Shown here piece by piece: positions 18,189 to 26,045 of a stretch of DNA of 64,000 nt (positions within the stretch are counted from its first letter, which is position 1; every line of letters begins with the position of its first letter). The notes beneath the pieces were generated by a model. That model saw nothing but the letters and a program-made list of their open reading frames with translations, was not told the DNA's origin and ran no database searches. Location of the stretch: assembly GCA_016703625.1 (NCBI GenBank), contig JADJBP010000010.1:62001-126000 (forward strand), read 5' to 3'. A program made the translations under genes and the position numbers. The DNA is from Chitinophagaceae bacterium (lineage in GTDB: Bacteria > Bacteroidota > Bacteroidia > Chitinophagales > Chitinophagaceae).

Positions 18189-18695
18189 ATGGCGGGAAAT
18201 AATGTGTTATTTACCAGGATACAAAACCAGGTACTTAACCTGAAGATGAATATTTTTTGGAGACTGCAGTATTATGTGCTGGTACTGCGCAAAAAAGGAA
18301 GAAATAAATATTTTTCCAATGAGGGCCGGCTGCAATATGAAAAACCTTTGGTGTATTCCTGTTCAGGCTGTTCCAGTGCTGCACAAATGGCAAATTATAT
18401 TGCCCTGCAACTCGACAGGAACGGCATTGCTGAAATGTCATGTATTGCAGGTGTGGGTGGTAATGTAAAGAAACTGGTTAGCATTGCTTTAACCGGAAGG
18501 AAAATTATTACTATTGATGGATGCCCGCTGGCCTGTTCAAGAGCTTGCCTGGGCAATCATTCGATCAATGCCCACGGTCATTTTGAACTGACGGCCATGG
18601 GCGTTAAAAAAAGGGATCATGAAGATTTTGACCCGGGTGAAGCGAATAAAATATTAAAAAGGATCCGCGAAGCAGTTACTGAACTGTATACGTAA
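18189..18695 (+). CDS. DGC-domain putative zinc-binding protein
   Basis: The start at ATG 18189 is chosen because GGAGG lies 8 bases upstream (18167-18180 region). A TTG at 18165 would precede that ribosome-binding site. Residues about 45-160 form a DGC domain: YSCSGCSSAAQMANYIA, CIAGVGG, then IITIDGCPLACSRACLG. The conserved Cys pairs suggest metal binding. The function of the family is unsettled. It is divergent from norC and heads the plus-strand part of the NO island. Confidence 0.75.
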   Translation: MAGNNVLFTRIQNQVLNLKMNIFWRLQYYVLVLRKKGRNKYFSNEGRLQYEKPLVYSCSGCSSAAQMANYIALQLDRNGIAEMSCIAGVGGNVKKLVSIALTGRKIITIDGCPLACSRACLGNHSINAHGHFELTAMGVKKRDHEDFDPGEANKILKRIREAVTELYT

Positions 18696-18744
18696 CCTGG
18701 GCGGCATGTTGATTAAACAAACCATTGTATAAAAGTAACAGACC

Positions 18745-19215
18745 ATGAACGAAACCATCATTCAATTTTTACAGGAACAAACCTGCGCCAGCATCTGCTG
18801 TGCAGATGAAGCAGGGAAGCCTTATTGTTTCAGTTGTTTCTATGCATTCAACAGTGATACCGCGATGCTATATTTTAAATCATCTGCGCAATCCCGGCAT
18901 GCCGGGCTGCTGCAGAAAAACCCATTTGTTGCCGGTACGGTATTACCCGACAAACTAAACAAAATAACCATACAGGGCATACAGTTTGAAGGAACAATAT
19001 TGGATGCCCGGCAGCCATTGGTAAAACGTACGTTGGGCATTTACCTTGCCAAACATCCGCTTGCTCTGGCCATTCCCGGTGATATTTGGGCACTGCAGCT
19101 CAATTCGGTAAAAATGACTGACAGCACACTGGGCTTTGGAAAAAAGCTGCTATGGGAACGGGAAGCGGAAAAGCAAACCGTAAATGATATCATCAATAAC
19201 CTGAATCTTAATTAA
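18745..19215 (+). CDS. Pyridoxamine 5'-phosphate oxidase-like flavin split-barrel protein
   Basis: 156 residues with the split-barrel pattern CASICCADEAGKPYCFSCFYAF, LYFKSSAQSRHAGLL and FVAGTVL. Relatives (YhbP/PNPOx-like) bind FMN, F420 or haem. Unusually Cys-rich near the N-terminus (Cys14, Cys18, Cys19, Cys28, Cys31). It lies 49 bases after the DGC gene on the same strand, so it may be co-expressed in NO stress. The substrate is unknown. Confidence 0.7.
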   Translation: MNETIIQFLQEQTCASICCADEAGKPYCFSCFYAFNSDTAMLYFKSSAQSRHAGLLQKNPFVAGTVLPDKLNKITIQGIQFEGTILDARQPLVKRTLGIYLAKHPLALAIPGDIWALQLNSVKMTDSTLGFGKKLLWEREAEKQTVNDIINNLNLN

Positions 19216-19228
19216 AAAATTAAATCGC

Positions 19229-19615
19229 ATGAAAAAATTAAAAACGCTGTTTATCATGATCCTTCTTACATGGCTGGCATTACCGGTTTTTGCGCAGGAA
19301 GCAAAGTGGATCGAAATGGAAAATTTCCATGCCGTGATGAGTATAACCTTTCATCCTGCAGAAGAGGATAACCTGGAACCGGTAAAGAAAAATGCGGCTG
19401 AACTGCTCAGCAGGGCAAAAGCCTGGCAAAAGGCGGATGCGCCTGCAGGGTACAATGGTACTGCAACACAACCCGTTTTAAAGCAACTTGTAAAGCAATG
19501 TAAACTGATCAATGCTGCCGTTAAAAAAAATAATAAATCGGATGCAGAACTAAAAATAATGATAACCAGGGCACATGATATATTTCATGAGATCAAGGAA
19601 AAGTGCAGAAAATAG
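19229..19615 (+). CDS. Small exported helical protein
   Basis: 128 residues with a Sec signal peptide cleaved near VFAQ-EA (about residue 22). The mature part has FHAVMSITFHPAEEDNLEP with two His residues that could bind metal or haem, then amphipathic helices and two Cys (KQCKLI, KEKCRK). It resembles a family of four-helix periplasmic proteins of unknown role. It lies 13 bases after the flavin protein, so it is probably in the same transcript. Confidence 0.6.
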   Translation: MKKLKTLFIMILLTWLALPVFAQEAKWIEMENFHAVMSITFHPAEEDNLEPVKKNAAELLSRAKAWQKADAPAGYNGTATQPVLKQLVKQCKLINAAVKKNNKSDAELKIMITRAHDIFHEIKEKCRK

Positions 19616-19664
19616 ATTGCATCAATTACGGGATCATACCTGTCAACTTTAGTTTTAATATACT

Positions 19665-21473
19665 ATGAATAACACATCACCACATACTTTTCATATCCCG
19701 GTAATGGGATTGGCATTTACGGTTGACAGCCCTATTAAAGTAGCACGTTTTGGTATCACATCTGTCATATCAATTGTAGAGAACAGGCTGATTGAAATGA
19801 TGCGCAGGCAATATTACCCGGCTGTTGGAAAAGAATACCAACCGATTACCCCTCATGAAGATGATTTCAGGGCGAGGCGGATCACGGATTACCTGAACCT
19901 GGTAAATACTATTGTTGAGCAGCAGGTTGAAAAACTCAGGAGTTTAGCATTTGAAGCGGGCTCAGAGATAGTAAAGTATTTTGAAATGCTGCCGGAAGAA
20001 AGCAAATTGAAACCATTGTTCAGCCAAATGATGAAGATGGGTGAGGGTATGGAAAAATTTAAACTGGCAGAATATTTACGTACACAGATCCGTGCAGGCA
20101 GCATTGATGTAAACATCATGACAAAAACAGACCGGAATAATTTTAATAAAGCCGGTGAATTAATGGAAGATGGTTCAGATGCAGTGGTTGCATTGCGGGG
20201 ATATGCAAAAAGTGATCTTACCAATTCGTCGGTGATCTTTTCTGCCGGAACCAATTTGCGGCTGTACAATTACCTGGAGAATTGTCCGGGCTTTGAAGTG
20301 AATGCCGATGGCGGATTTACAAAAAAAGTGGTCATTAAAGTAAGTGATTACCGGTCGGCTTTCATCCAGGGGAAATACCTCGCCAAAAAAGGCATTTGGG
20401 TAAGTGAGTTCAGGATCGAGTCGGGTTTAAACTGTGGCGGCCATGCTTTTGCCACTGATGGATATTTGCTTGGGCCCATACTGGAAGAATTCAAGATCAA
20501 AAAGCAGGAATTGACAGATGCATTATTTGAGCTGTACAATAAAGCGCTGCTGCAAAAGACCAACAGGAAATTTGTATATCCGCCCGAATTGAATATTACT
20601 GTTCAGGGAGGTATCGGTACACATGCTGAAGATGATTTTTTAAGGGAGCATTATAAAGTAGCGGGCACAGGATGGGGAACACCTTTTTTACTGGTTCCCG
20701 AAGCTACCACGGTGGATGAAGATACTTTAAAACTGCTCTGTGCCGCCAAAGAAGATGATGTGCTGTTGAGCAAAAACTCACCTTTTGGAGTACGTTTATA
20801 TTACCTGAAAGGAACCAGTGCAGATAAAGAAAAGCTGGCCCGGATAGAAAGCGGCAAACCCGGTAGTCCCTGTACCGAAAAACACCTTGCATTTAATACC
20901 GAATTTACAAAAGAGCCTATCTGTACAGCATCCCATAAGTACCAGCAGTTAAAGATCGCACAGTTGCAATCACTTCACCTGGCTGTTCCTGAATACAACA
21001 GGCAACTGAATGAGGTATTGGATAAGGAATGTTTATGTGTAGGACTCAGCAATGCAGCTTCCATAAATTATGCCCAGCCATTTGTTAAAAAACTGCATGC
21101 AGTAAATATCTGCCCGGGTCCCAATATTGTAAATTTTTCGGAACTGGTATCCCTGCAAACAATGGTAGACCATATTTACGGCAGGAGAAATATTCTTGCC
21201 AATGCTTACAGGCCGCATATGTTCATTACAGAATTAAATTTATACATCAATTACCTGAAAGAACAACTGGAACATGATTTTAAAACAAATCAGCTGGCCG
21301 AAAGGAAAAAATATTACGTTACATTTTTTAAGAACCTGCAGGAAGGAATTTTATATTATCGCCAGTTGCAGGGTATTTCACCAGCCATCCGTAAACTTTT
21401 TATAAACCAGTTAAACCATGCCGGCTTCGAACTGGAGTTACTGCATTTTCAATATCCCTTTATCAATCAGTAA
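19665..21473 (+). CDS. Conserved 602-residue protein of unknown function in the NO island
   Basis: Not recognised as a named family. The start MNNTSPHTFHIPVMGLAFTV shows no signal peptide. Notable segments are SPIKVARFGITSVISIVENR (20-40), ESGLNCGGHAFATDGYLLGP (252-271), ITVQGGIGTHAEDDFL (311-326) and GTGWGTPFLLVPEAT (335-348). The GGIGT and GTGWGT loops recall phosphate-binding ends of FMN TIM barrels such as nitronate monooxygenase or glutamate synthase, but this is only suggestive. Eight Cys (207, 257, 359, 403, 420, 456, 458, 483) include ECLC and NICPG, compatible with an Fe-S site. It lies between the DGC/flavin genes and ric and ends at a strong terminator. Confidence 0.7.
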   Translation: MNNTSPHTFHIPVMGLAFTVDSPIKVARFGITSVISIVENRLIEMMRRQYYPAVGKEYQPITPHEDDFRARRITDYLNLVNTIVEQQVEKLRSLAFEAGSEIVKYFEMLPEESKLKPLFSQMMKMGEGMEKFKLAEYLRTQIRAGSIDVNIMTKTDRNNFNKAGELMEDGSDAVVALRGYAKSDLTNSSVIFSAGTNLRLYNYLENCPGFEVNADGGFTKKVVIKVSDYRSAFIQGKYLAKKGIWVSEFRIESGLNCGGHAFATDGYLLGPILEEFKIKKQELTDALFELYNKALLQKTNRKFVYPPELNITVQGGIGTHAEDDFLREHYKVAGTGWGTPFLLVPEATTVDEDTLKLLCAAKEDDVLLSKNSPFGVRLYYLKGTSADKEKLARIESGKPGSPCTEKHLAFNTEFTKEPICTASHKYQQLKIAQLQSLHLAVPEYNRQLNEVLDKECLCVGLSNAASINYAQPFVKKLHAVNICPGPNIVNFSELVSLQTMVDHIYGRRNILANAYRPHMFITELNLYINYLKEQLEHDFKTNQLAERKKYYVTFFKNLQEGILYYRQLQGISPAIRKLFINQLNHAGFELELLHFQYPFINQ

Positions 21474-21481
21474 AAGTAAAG

Positions 21482-21513
21482 GCTGGCTCTCCGTAAGGAG
21501 GGTCAGTTTTTTT
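21482..21513 (+). terminator. Rho-independent terminator after the 602-aa gene
   Basis: CTGGC-TCTCC pairs with GGAGG-GTCAG around the loop GTAA, with one or two G-U pairs, followed by seven T. It separates the DGC-to-602-aa transcript from ric. Confidence 0.75.
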
Positions 21514-21559
21514 AACTGTTTCTCCATCTGAAAACAGTGAAAGCGGATTTGAAATTGAA

Positions 21560-21598
21560 AACAGGAAAGGCAAGCTTTGAAAGCTTGCCTTTCCTGTT
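21560..21598. repeat. Perfect 18-bp hairpin without T tract
   Basis: AACAGGAAAGGCAAGCTT at 21560-21577 is exactly complementary to 21581-21598 around a three-base loop (TGA). No T run follows, so it is not a standard terminator. It lies between the terminator of the upstream unit and the ric operator. Possible roles are an mRNA-stabilising stem or a dispersed palindromic element. Confidence 0.6.
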
Positions 21599-21636
21599 GC
21601 ACCCGGGTTCAAAAACAGGATTGTCATATTTCTGTC

Positions 21637-21664
21637 CTATAAAAGTATTTAAATACTTTTATAG
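21637..21664. promoter_or_regulatory. 28-bp perfect palindrome, probable NO-responsive operator of ric
   Basis: Left arm CTATAAAAGTATTT (21637-21650) is followed at once by its exact reverse complement (21651-21664). It ends 13 bases before a perfect -7 box TATCTTTG (21677-21684). The core AAGTATTTAAATACTT has the size and symmetry of Rrf2/NsrR-type operators. Placement over the -40 to -14 region suggests repression relieved by NO, but activation is also possible. Confidence 0.65.
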
Positions 21665-21676
21665 ATTGAATTCCTT

Positions 21677-21684
21677 TATCTTTG
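21677..21684 (+). promoter_or_regulatory. -7 promoter box TATCTTTG for ric
   Basis: Exact TAnnTTTG match 31 bases before the ATG at 21715, immediately downstream of the 28-bp palindrome. Confidence 0.6.
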
Positions 21685-21714
21685 CTTTATCAAACCATTT
21701 AAAAAATCAATATT

Positions 21715-22674
21715 ATGCAAACAACAGCAGAAAATATCCTGGATGTAACCTTACTGGAACCCCGTCAAAAACACCCCACCATTTTTGTACGTTTTGATGA
21801 ACTGGCAGCAGGGGAGCATTTAACCATACACAATGACCATGACCCCAAACCCCTGTATTACCAGTTGATCGGGGAAAGGGGAAATATTTTTACCTGGGAA
21901 TACCTTGAGCAGGGACCCGAATGGTGGATCGTGAAAATTTCAAAAAAGATCGCGGGAGAAAATGAGGAAACACTTGGACAAATTGCTGCTAAAGACCTGC
22001 GCAAGGCACAGGTATTTAAAAAATACGGTTTGGATTTTTGTTGCGGCGGAAAAAAAACGGTGAAAGAAGCCTGTACAGAAAAGGGGCTGGATGTTACAAA
22101 AGTTGAACAGGAACTGCAGCAGGCAGATAAAATGCCATCGGCACGCCCGGTACCTTATGGCGACTGGAGCCTTGATTTTTTATCAGACTATATTGTGAAT
22201 ACCCATCACAGTTATGTACGAAACAGCCTGCCCGACCTGTTGATGTATGCCGAAAAAGTAAAGAGCGTGCACGGTGACCGGCACCCGGAATTAATACGCA
22301 TCAATCAATTGGTTATTGAGATCAATGCTGAACTGGGTGCACACATGATCAAAGAGGAAAAGGTATTGTTCCCTTACATTAAGGCGCTGGTAGCAGCAAA
22401 AGACAATACACAACCCTTACAGGCAGCTCATTTTGGAACGGTACAGAACCCGATCAACATGATGGAGATGGAACACGAACTGGTGGGTAAGAACCTGGAG
22501 GAGATCAGGGAGCTTTCAAAAAATTATGCATTGCCCGGAGATGCCTGTGCCAGTTACAGTTTGCTGTACCGGATGTTGGAAGAATTTGAAGAAGACCTGC
22601 ACCTGCATGTTCACCTGGAAAATAATATCCTGTTTCCAAAGGCACTGGAAATAGAAAAGCAATTAAATAACTAA
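21715..22674 (+). CDS. ric: Iron-sulfur cluster repair di-iron protein (RIC/ScdA/YtfE) with N-terminal DUF2249
   Basis: 319 residues. A DUF2249 domain (about 9-75; VRFDELAAGEHLTIHNDHDP) is fused to the DUF542 segment with the Cys pair in LDFCCGGKKTV (Cys109-110), then a hemerythrin-like di-iron bundle (about 150-315). Metal ligands are in NTHHSYVRN, GAHMIKEEKVLFPYI, EMEHELVGK and HVHLENNILFP. RIC proteins repair Fe-S and di-iron centres damaged by NO and peroxide. The gene has a palindromic operator upstream and heads the operon running to the second Rrf2 gene. The fused DUF2249 is an extension compared with E. coli YtfE. Confidence 0.93.
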   Translation: MQTTAENILDVTLLEPRQKHPTIFVRFDELAAGEHLTIHNDHDPKPLYYQLIGERGNIFTWEYLEQGPEWWIVKISKKIAGENEETLGQIAAKDLRKAQVFKKYGLDFCCGGKKTVKEACTEKGLDVTKVEQELQQADKMPSARPVPYGDWSLDFLSDYIVNTHHSYVRNSLPDLLMYAEKVKSVHGDRHPELIRINQLVIEINAELGAHMIKEEKVLFPYIKALVAAKDNTQPLQAAHFGTVQNPINMMEMEHELVGKNLEEIRELSKNYALPGDACASYSLLYRMLEEFEEDLHLHVHLENNILFPKALEIEKQLNN

Positions 22675-22732
22675 AGGATTTATTTTGATTCTTTAAATAG
22701 TCATATTTTCTCAGACTAAAAATCTTAAAAAG

Positions 22733-23184
22733 ATGAAAATAATACAGATCATGTTACTGGCAACAGGTTTACTGCTGGCCTGTAATTCAAAAACCGAAAG
22801 CCCTTCAACTGTAGAACCTGCTGCAGAAATACATGCGCCTGACGATCATGCATCCGGGCTGGTTTTAAACAACGGCGCCAAATGGAAGGCCGATCTATCA
22901 ACGATCGGGAATGTGGACCTGCTGCAAAAAGTGGTTTCAGGTGCAAAGAAAGAAAGCCTGGACAACTATTTGCAAACAGCAGCCCAATTAGAAGCTGGTT
23001 TGAATAAAATGGTGAGTGAATGTAAAATGCAGGGCGCCGACCATGATGCTTTGCACCTATGGCTTGAACCGCTGATGGAAAAAACCAACAACCTGAAAAA
23101 GTTACTGCCACCGGAGAGGCAGCAACACTTTTAACTGAAATTGAAAAACAGGTCAACCTGTTTCCACAATACTTTGAAAAATGA
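22733..23184 (+). CDS. Small lipoprotein of the ric operon, frameshifted near the C-terminus
   Basis: Signal peptide with lipobox LLAC (Cys17). The mature helical part includes SECKMQGADHDALHLWLEPL, whose Cys, His and Met residues could bind metal. The open frame stops at 23134, but adding one A to the run near 23097 gives VTATGEAATLLTEIEKQVNL and a stop at 23182-23184 that overlaps the next ATG (ATGA). This makes the longer product more likely. Function is unknown. Confidence 0.65.
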
Positions 23185-23996
23185 TAACCATAAACGCCAA
23201 TACTAAAATTGCGGGCCTGATAAAGCAGCATCCCGATGCGCTTGAAACGATTGTCAGCATTTCTCCCAAATTCAAAAAATTGCGGAATCCCATTTTACGT
23301 AAAGTGATCGCCGGCAGAACAAGTATTGCCATGGCTTCCAGGATAGGTGGTTGCAGTGTGGATGATTTTTTCAACAGGTTGCAGCCCCTGGGTTTTGACA
23401 TAGATACAACTGCTGTTGTCACTGAAAAGGCAGGTGAAGATAAGCGGGTTCCGGAATTCATGAATAATATACCGGCTGATAAAATTACTGAACTGGATGT
23501 ACGCCCGGTCATTGATAATGGTAAAGACCCGCTGTCCTTTATCCTGCAAAAAGTGAAAGCATTGGAAACGGGTTCTGTACTTAAGATCATCAATAGTTTT
23601 GAACCCACGCCTTTAATGCTCCTCCTCGGCAAACAGGGCTTTGAATCCTATGCAGAAGTAATCAGCGATGAATTGGTAAATACTTATTTTTATAAGCAGG
23701 CAGATAAACCCATGCTGTTTAAAGATAACGTGGCTGATTATTCATCAGGCTGGGATGAAATACTGAACCGCTTTAATGGTAAACTTGAAACGGTTGATGT
23801 ACGGGAACTGGAAATGCCTTTGCCCATGCATACGATTCTGGAATCATTGAACAGTTTGCCTGTTGATAAGGCATTGTATGTATATCATAAACGCATACCT
23901 GTTTTCTTATTGCCCGAGCTGGAGGAAATGCAATTCAGTTACCGCATTAAAGAGGTCAGTGATGGGGAAGTGCATTTACTGATCTATAAAGACTGA
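23181..23996 (+). CDS. DUF1858 plus DUF2249 domain protein
   Basis: 271 residues, cytoplasmic. The N-terminal 70 residues (NTKIAGLIKQHPDALETIVS, NPILRKVIAGRTSI) match DUF1858, a domain often beside hybrid-cluster and NO-related proteins. The rest contains two DUF2249-like units (ELDVRPVIDNGKDPL around 95-165, and VDVRELEMPLPMHTILESLN around 205-270). DUF2249 is shared with the upstream ric product. It overlaps its upstream neighbour by four bases and precedes the membrane gene by one base, so it is tightly operonic. The role is unknown, probably handling of NO or a metallocofactor. Confidence 0.8.
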   Translation: MITINANTKIAGLIKQHPDALETIVSISPKFKKLRNPILRKVIAGRTSIAMASRIGGCSVDDFFNRLQPLGFDIDTTAVVTEKAGEDKRVPEFMNNIPADKITELDVRPVIDNGKDPLSFILQKVKALETGSVLKIINSFEPTPLMLLLGKQGFESYAEVISDELVNTYFYKQADKPMLFKDNVADYSSGWDEILNRFNGKLETVDVRELEMPLPMHTILESLNSLPVDKALYVYHKRIPVFLLPELEEMQFSYRIKEVSDGEVHLLIYKD

Positions 23997-23997
23997 T

Positions 23998-25287
23998 ATG
24001 TTTGCCACAACAGGACATACGGAAACCGCAACTACCAACTATAAAGCAGTGTTGCCATTTTACGGCTATGCCGCTCTTGCTTTCCTGGCAGCCTGTATAC
24101 TTTTATTATTTTCTGCTGCGGATATTTCTGGGCATTATTTTTTACCGCATAACCTCGCCATCATCCATACTATGGCATTGGGCTGGGGTACCATGGTGAT
24201 CCTTGGAGCCAGCCATCAATTGATCCCGGTACTGATCGAAGGAAAATTGTACAGCCACAGGCTGGCATATATTTCATTTGTTTTGGCAGCCACAGGTATT
24301 CCATTACTCACCTATGGGTTTTATGTTTTTGATATGGGCCGTCCTGCACAATGGGGTGGGATAGGGATCATTGCAGCCATCATTGCTTACGGGGTGAACC
24401 TGGCAATGAGTATGGTTAAAAGCAAACATGAAAATGTGCATGCTTTTTTTGTTTTTACGGCAGCTATATGGTTATTGGCAACAGCCATCGTAGGGCTGCT
24501 GCTGGTTTACAACTTTACCTATCCTTTACTGCAACAAAGTTCTTTGGCCTACCTGTCATTGCACGCACATATCGGCATCGTTGGCTGGTTCTTATTATTG
24601 ATAACCGGGATCGGTTCAAGATTGATACCCATGTTCCTGATCTCCAAATACAATGATCCAAAAAAGTTATGGTGGATCTACGGTTTGATCAATGGGGGGC
24701 TATTGGCTTTCGTTTTTATATTTTTGTATACCGAAAGCAGGCTGCTCCTTTTGATACCATTGCTGGCCTTAGCATCAGCCATTTTTTTATTCGGTATTTT
24801 CTGTTACCGTTCATACCGGCAACGCATACGTAAAAAAGTAGATGAACAAATGAAAGTTTCGTTGCTTTCCGCAGGCATGATGTTTTTACCGATGGCCTTC
24901 CTGGTGATAATTATTGCCTTACTGCCCGTATCCGGTATTGAAAATACCCGGCTGGTGATCGCTTATGGGTTCATCATTTTTTTTGGATGGATAACCGCAA
25001 TAATTTTGGGAATGACCTTTAAGACCTTACCGTTTATCGTATGGAATAAAGTGTATCATCGCCTTGCCGGGAAAGGTAAAACACCCAATCCAAAAGAGCT
25101 GTTCAGTAATATCATTTTTAAATGGATGGCTGTGGCTTATATTTCGGGGTTTGTATTATTTAGTGCCGGAATTTTACTGAATTTTACATGGCTGTTGCAA
25201 ACGGGGGCAGCATTGCTGCTGGTAACCGCATTCCTGTATAACTGGAATGTAATTAAATTGCTGATGCATAAACCGGTTTTATTATGA
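23998..25287 (+). CDS. NnrS/CcoN-like multi-haem-copper-fold membrane protein
   Basis: 429 residues with about 12 transmembrane helices. HNLAIIHTMALGWGTMVILG and LHAHIGIVGWFLLLITGIGS resemble helix II and helix X of haem-copper oxidases and NnrS. The second aligns with AHVHVGALGWNGMLTFGV of the CcoN at 45728. It lacks the paired His of helix VII, so it is unlikely to be an oxidase. NnrS protects against NO under low oxygen. It is flanked by the DUF1858 and DUF59 genes with almost no spacing. Confidence 0.75.
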   Translation: MFATTGHTETATTNYKAVLPFYGYAALAFLAACILLLFSAADISGHYFLPHNLAIIHTMALGWGTMVILGASHQLIPVLIEGKLYSHRLAYISFVLAATGIPLLTYGFYVFDMGRPAQWGGIGIIAAIIAYGVNLAMSMVKSKHENVHAFFVFTAAIWLLATAIVGLLLVYNFTYPLLQQSSLAYLSLHAHIGIVGWFLLLITGIGSRLIPMFLISKYNDPKKLWWIYGLINGGLLAFVFIFLYTESRLLLLIPLLALASAIFLFGIFCYRSYRQRIRKKVDEQMKVSLLSAGMMFLPMAFLVIIIALLPVSGIENTRLVIAYGFIIFFGWITAIILGMTFKTLPFIVWNKVYHRLAGKGKTPNPKELFSNIIFKWMAVAYISGFVLFSAGILLNFTWLLQTGAALLLVTAFLYNWNVIKLLMHKPVLL

Positions 25288-25610
25288 GTGTAATTACCAA
25301 TAATAAATTGAAATGCACCATTGCACTGGCTGCCCTGCAACAGGTGGAAGACCCTGAGATCGGGTTGAATATTGTGGACCTGGGATTGGTATACCGGCTA
25401 GACTTTGATGAACCGGGCATGAAGATCATTTGCACCATGACACTGACAACACAATTTTGCCCGATGGGGGAATCGATCACCAATGCGGTAAAACAAAACC
25501 TGCAGGTAAGCTTCCCGGATTACGAACCACTTATTCAGTTAACTTTTGACCCGCCCTGGGATCATACCCTGATCTCCGAAGCGGGCCAGGAATTTTTAAA
25601 CCAACTATAA
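25284..25610 (+). CDS. DUF59/MIP18-family Fe-S assembly protein
   Basis: 108 residues. VEDPEIGLNIVDLGLVYRL and the Cys in TTQFCPMG are the family hallmarks (SufT/PaaD-like). Such proteins help mature Fe-S proteins. The start overlaps the stop of the NnrS-like gene (ATGA). Its place downstream of ric suggests rebuilding of Fe-S clusters after NO damage. Confidence 0.85.
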   Translation: MSVITNNKLKCTIALAALQQVEDPEIGLNIVDLGLVYRLDFDEPGMKIICTMTLTTQFCPMGESITNAVKQNLQVSFPDYEPLIQLTFDPPWDHTLISEAGQEFLNQL

Positions 25611-26041
25611 ATGCTCAGTCTTACCTGTAAAACAGCCATCAAAGCGGTTATTTACCTTGCTTCAAAATTTGAATCGGGTGAAAAAGCCGGTATTAAGGAA
25701 ATTGCAGCGTTTATTGATGCCAGTGAACATACCGTAGGGAAATTGCTGCAGGCCTGGTAAAGGGTGACGTGATCAACAGTTCAAAAGGCCCGGCCGGCGG
25801 TTTTTATATCACTGAAAAGCAAAAGAACCAGCCTGTTATCAACATCGTAGAAACGATCGATGGAAAAAATGTATTCAATCAATGCGGGCTGGGGTTAAGT
25901 AAATGTTCGGCAACACATCCCTGTCCCATACACGATGATTACAAAAAGGTAAGGGACCTGTTTGAAAACCTGTGCAGGCAGAAAAAAATTAATGATCTCT
26001 GTGCGCCGGTCAACAGCGGGCTGGCCTATTTACTGGGCTGA
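25611..26041 (+). CDS. Second Rrf2-family regulator, frameshifted
   Basis: From ATG 25611 (directly after the DUF59 stop) the frame encodes the winged-helix start AIKAVIYLASKFESGE and HTVGKLLQA, then stops. One missing C near 25757-25759 would continue into LVKGDVINSSKGPAGGFYIT and the Cys cluster CGLGLSKCSATHPCPIH (Cx6Cx5C, as in the Rrf2 at 15357). The restored protein is about 143 residues. Terminal position in the ric operon suggests autoregulation. The two paralogues could share or divide NO and Fe-S sensing. Confidence 0.8.
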
Positions 26042-26045
26042 TCAT

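Noticed and set aside
21537..21797. Small open frame upstream of ric
   Set aside because: It crosses the hairpin, operator and promoter box and has no ribosome-binding site or family features.
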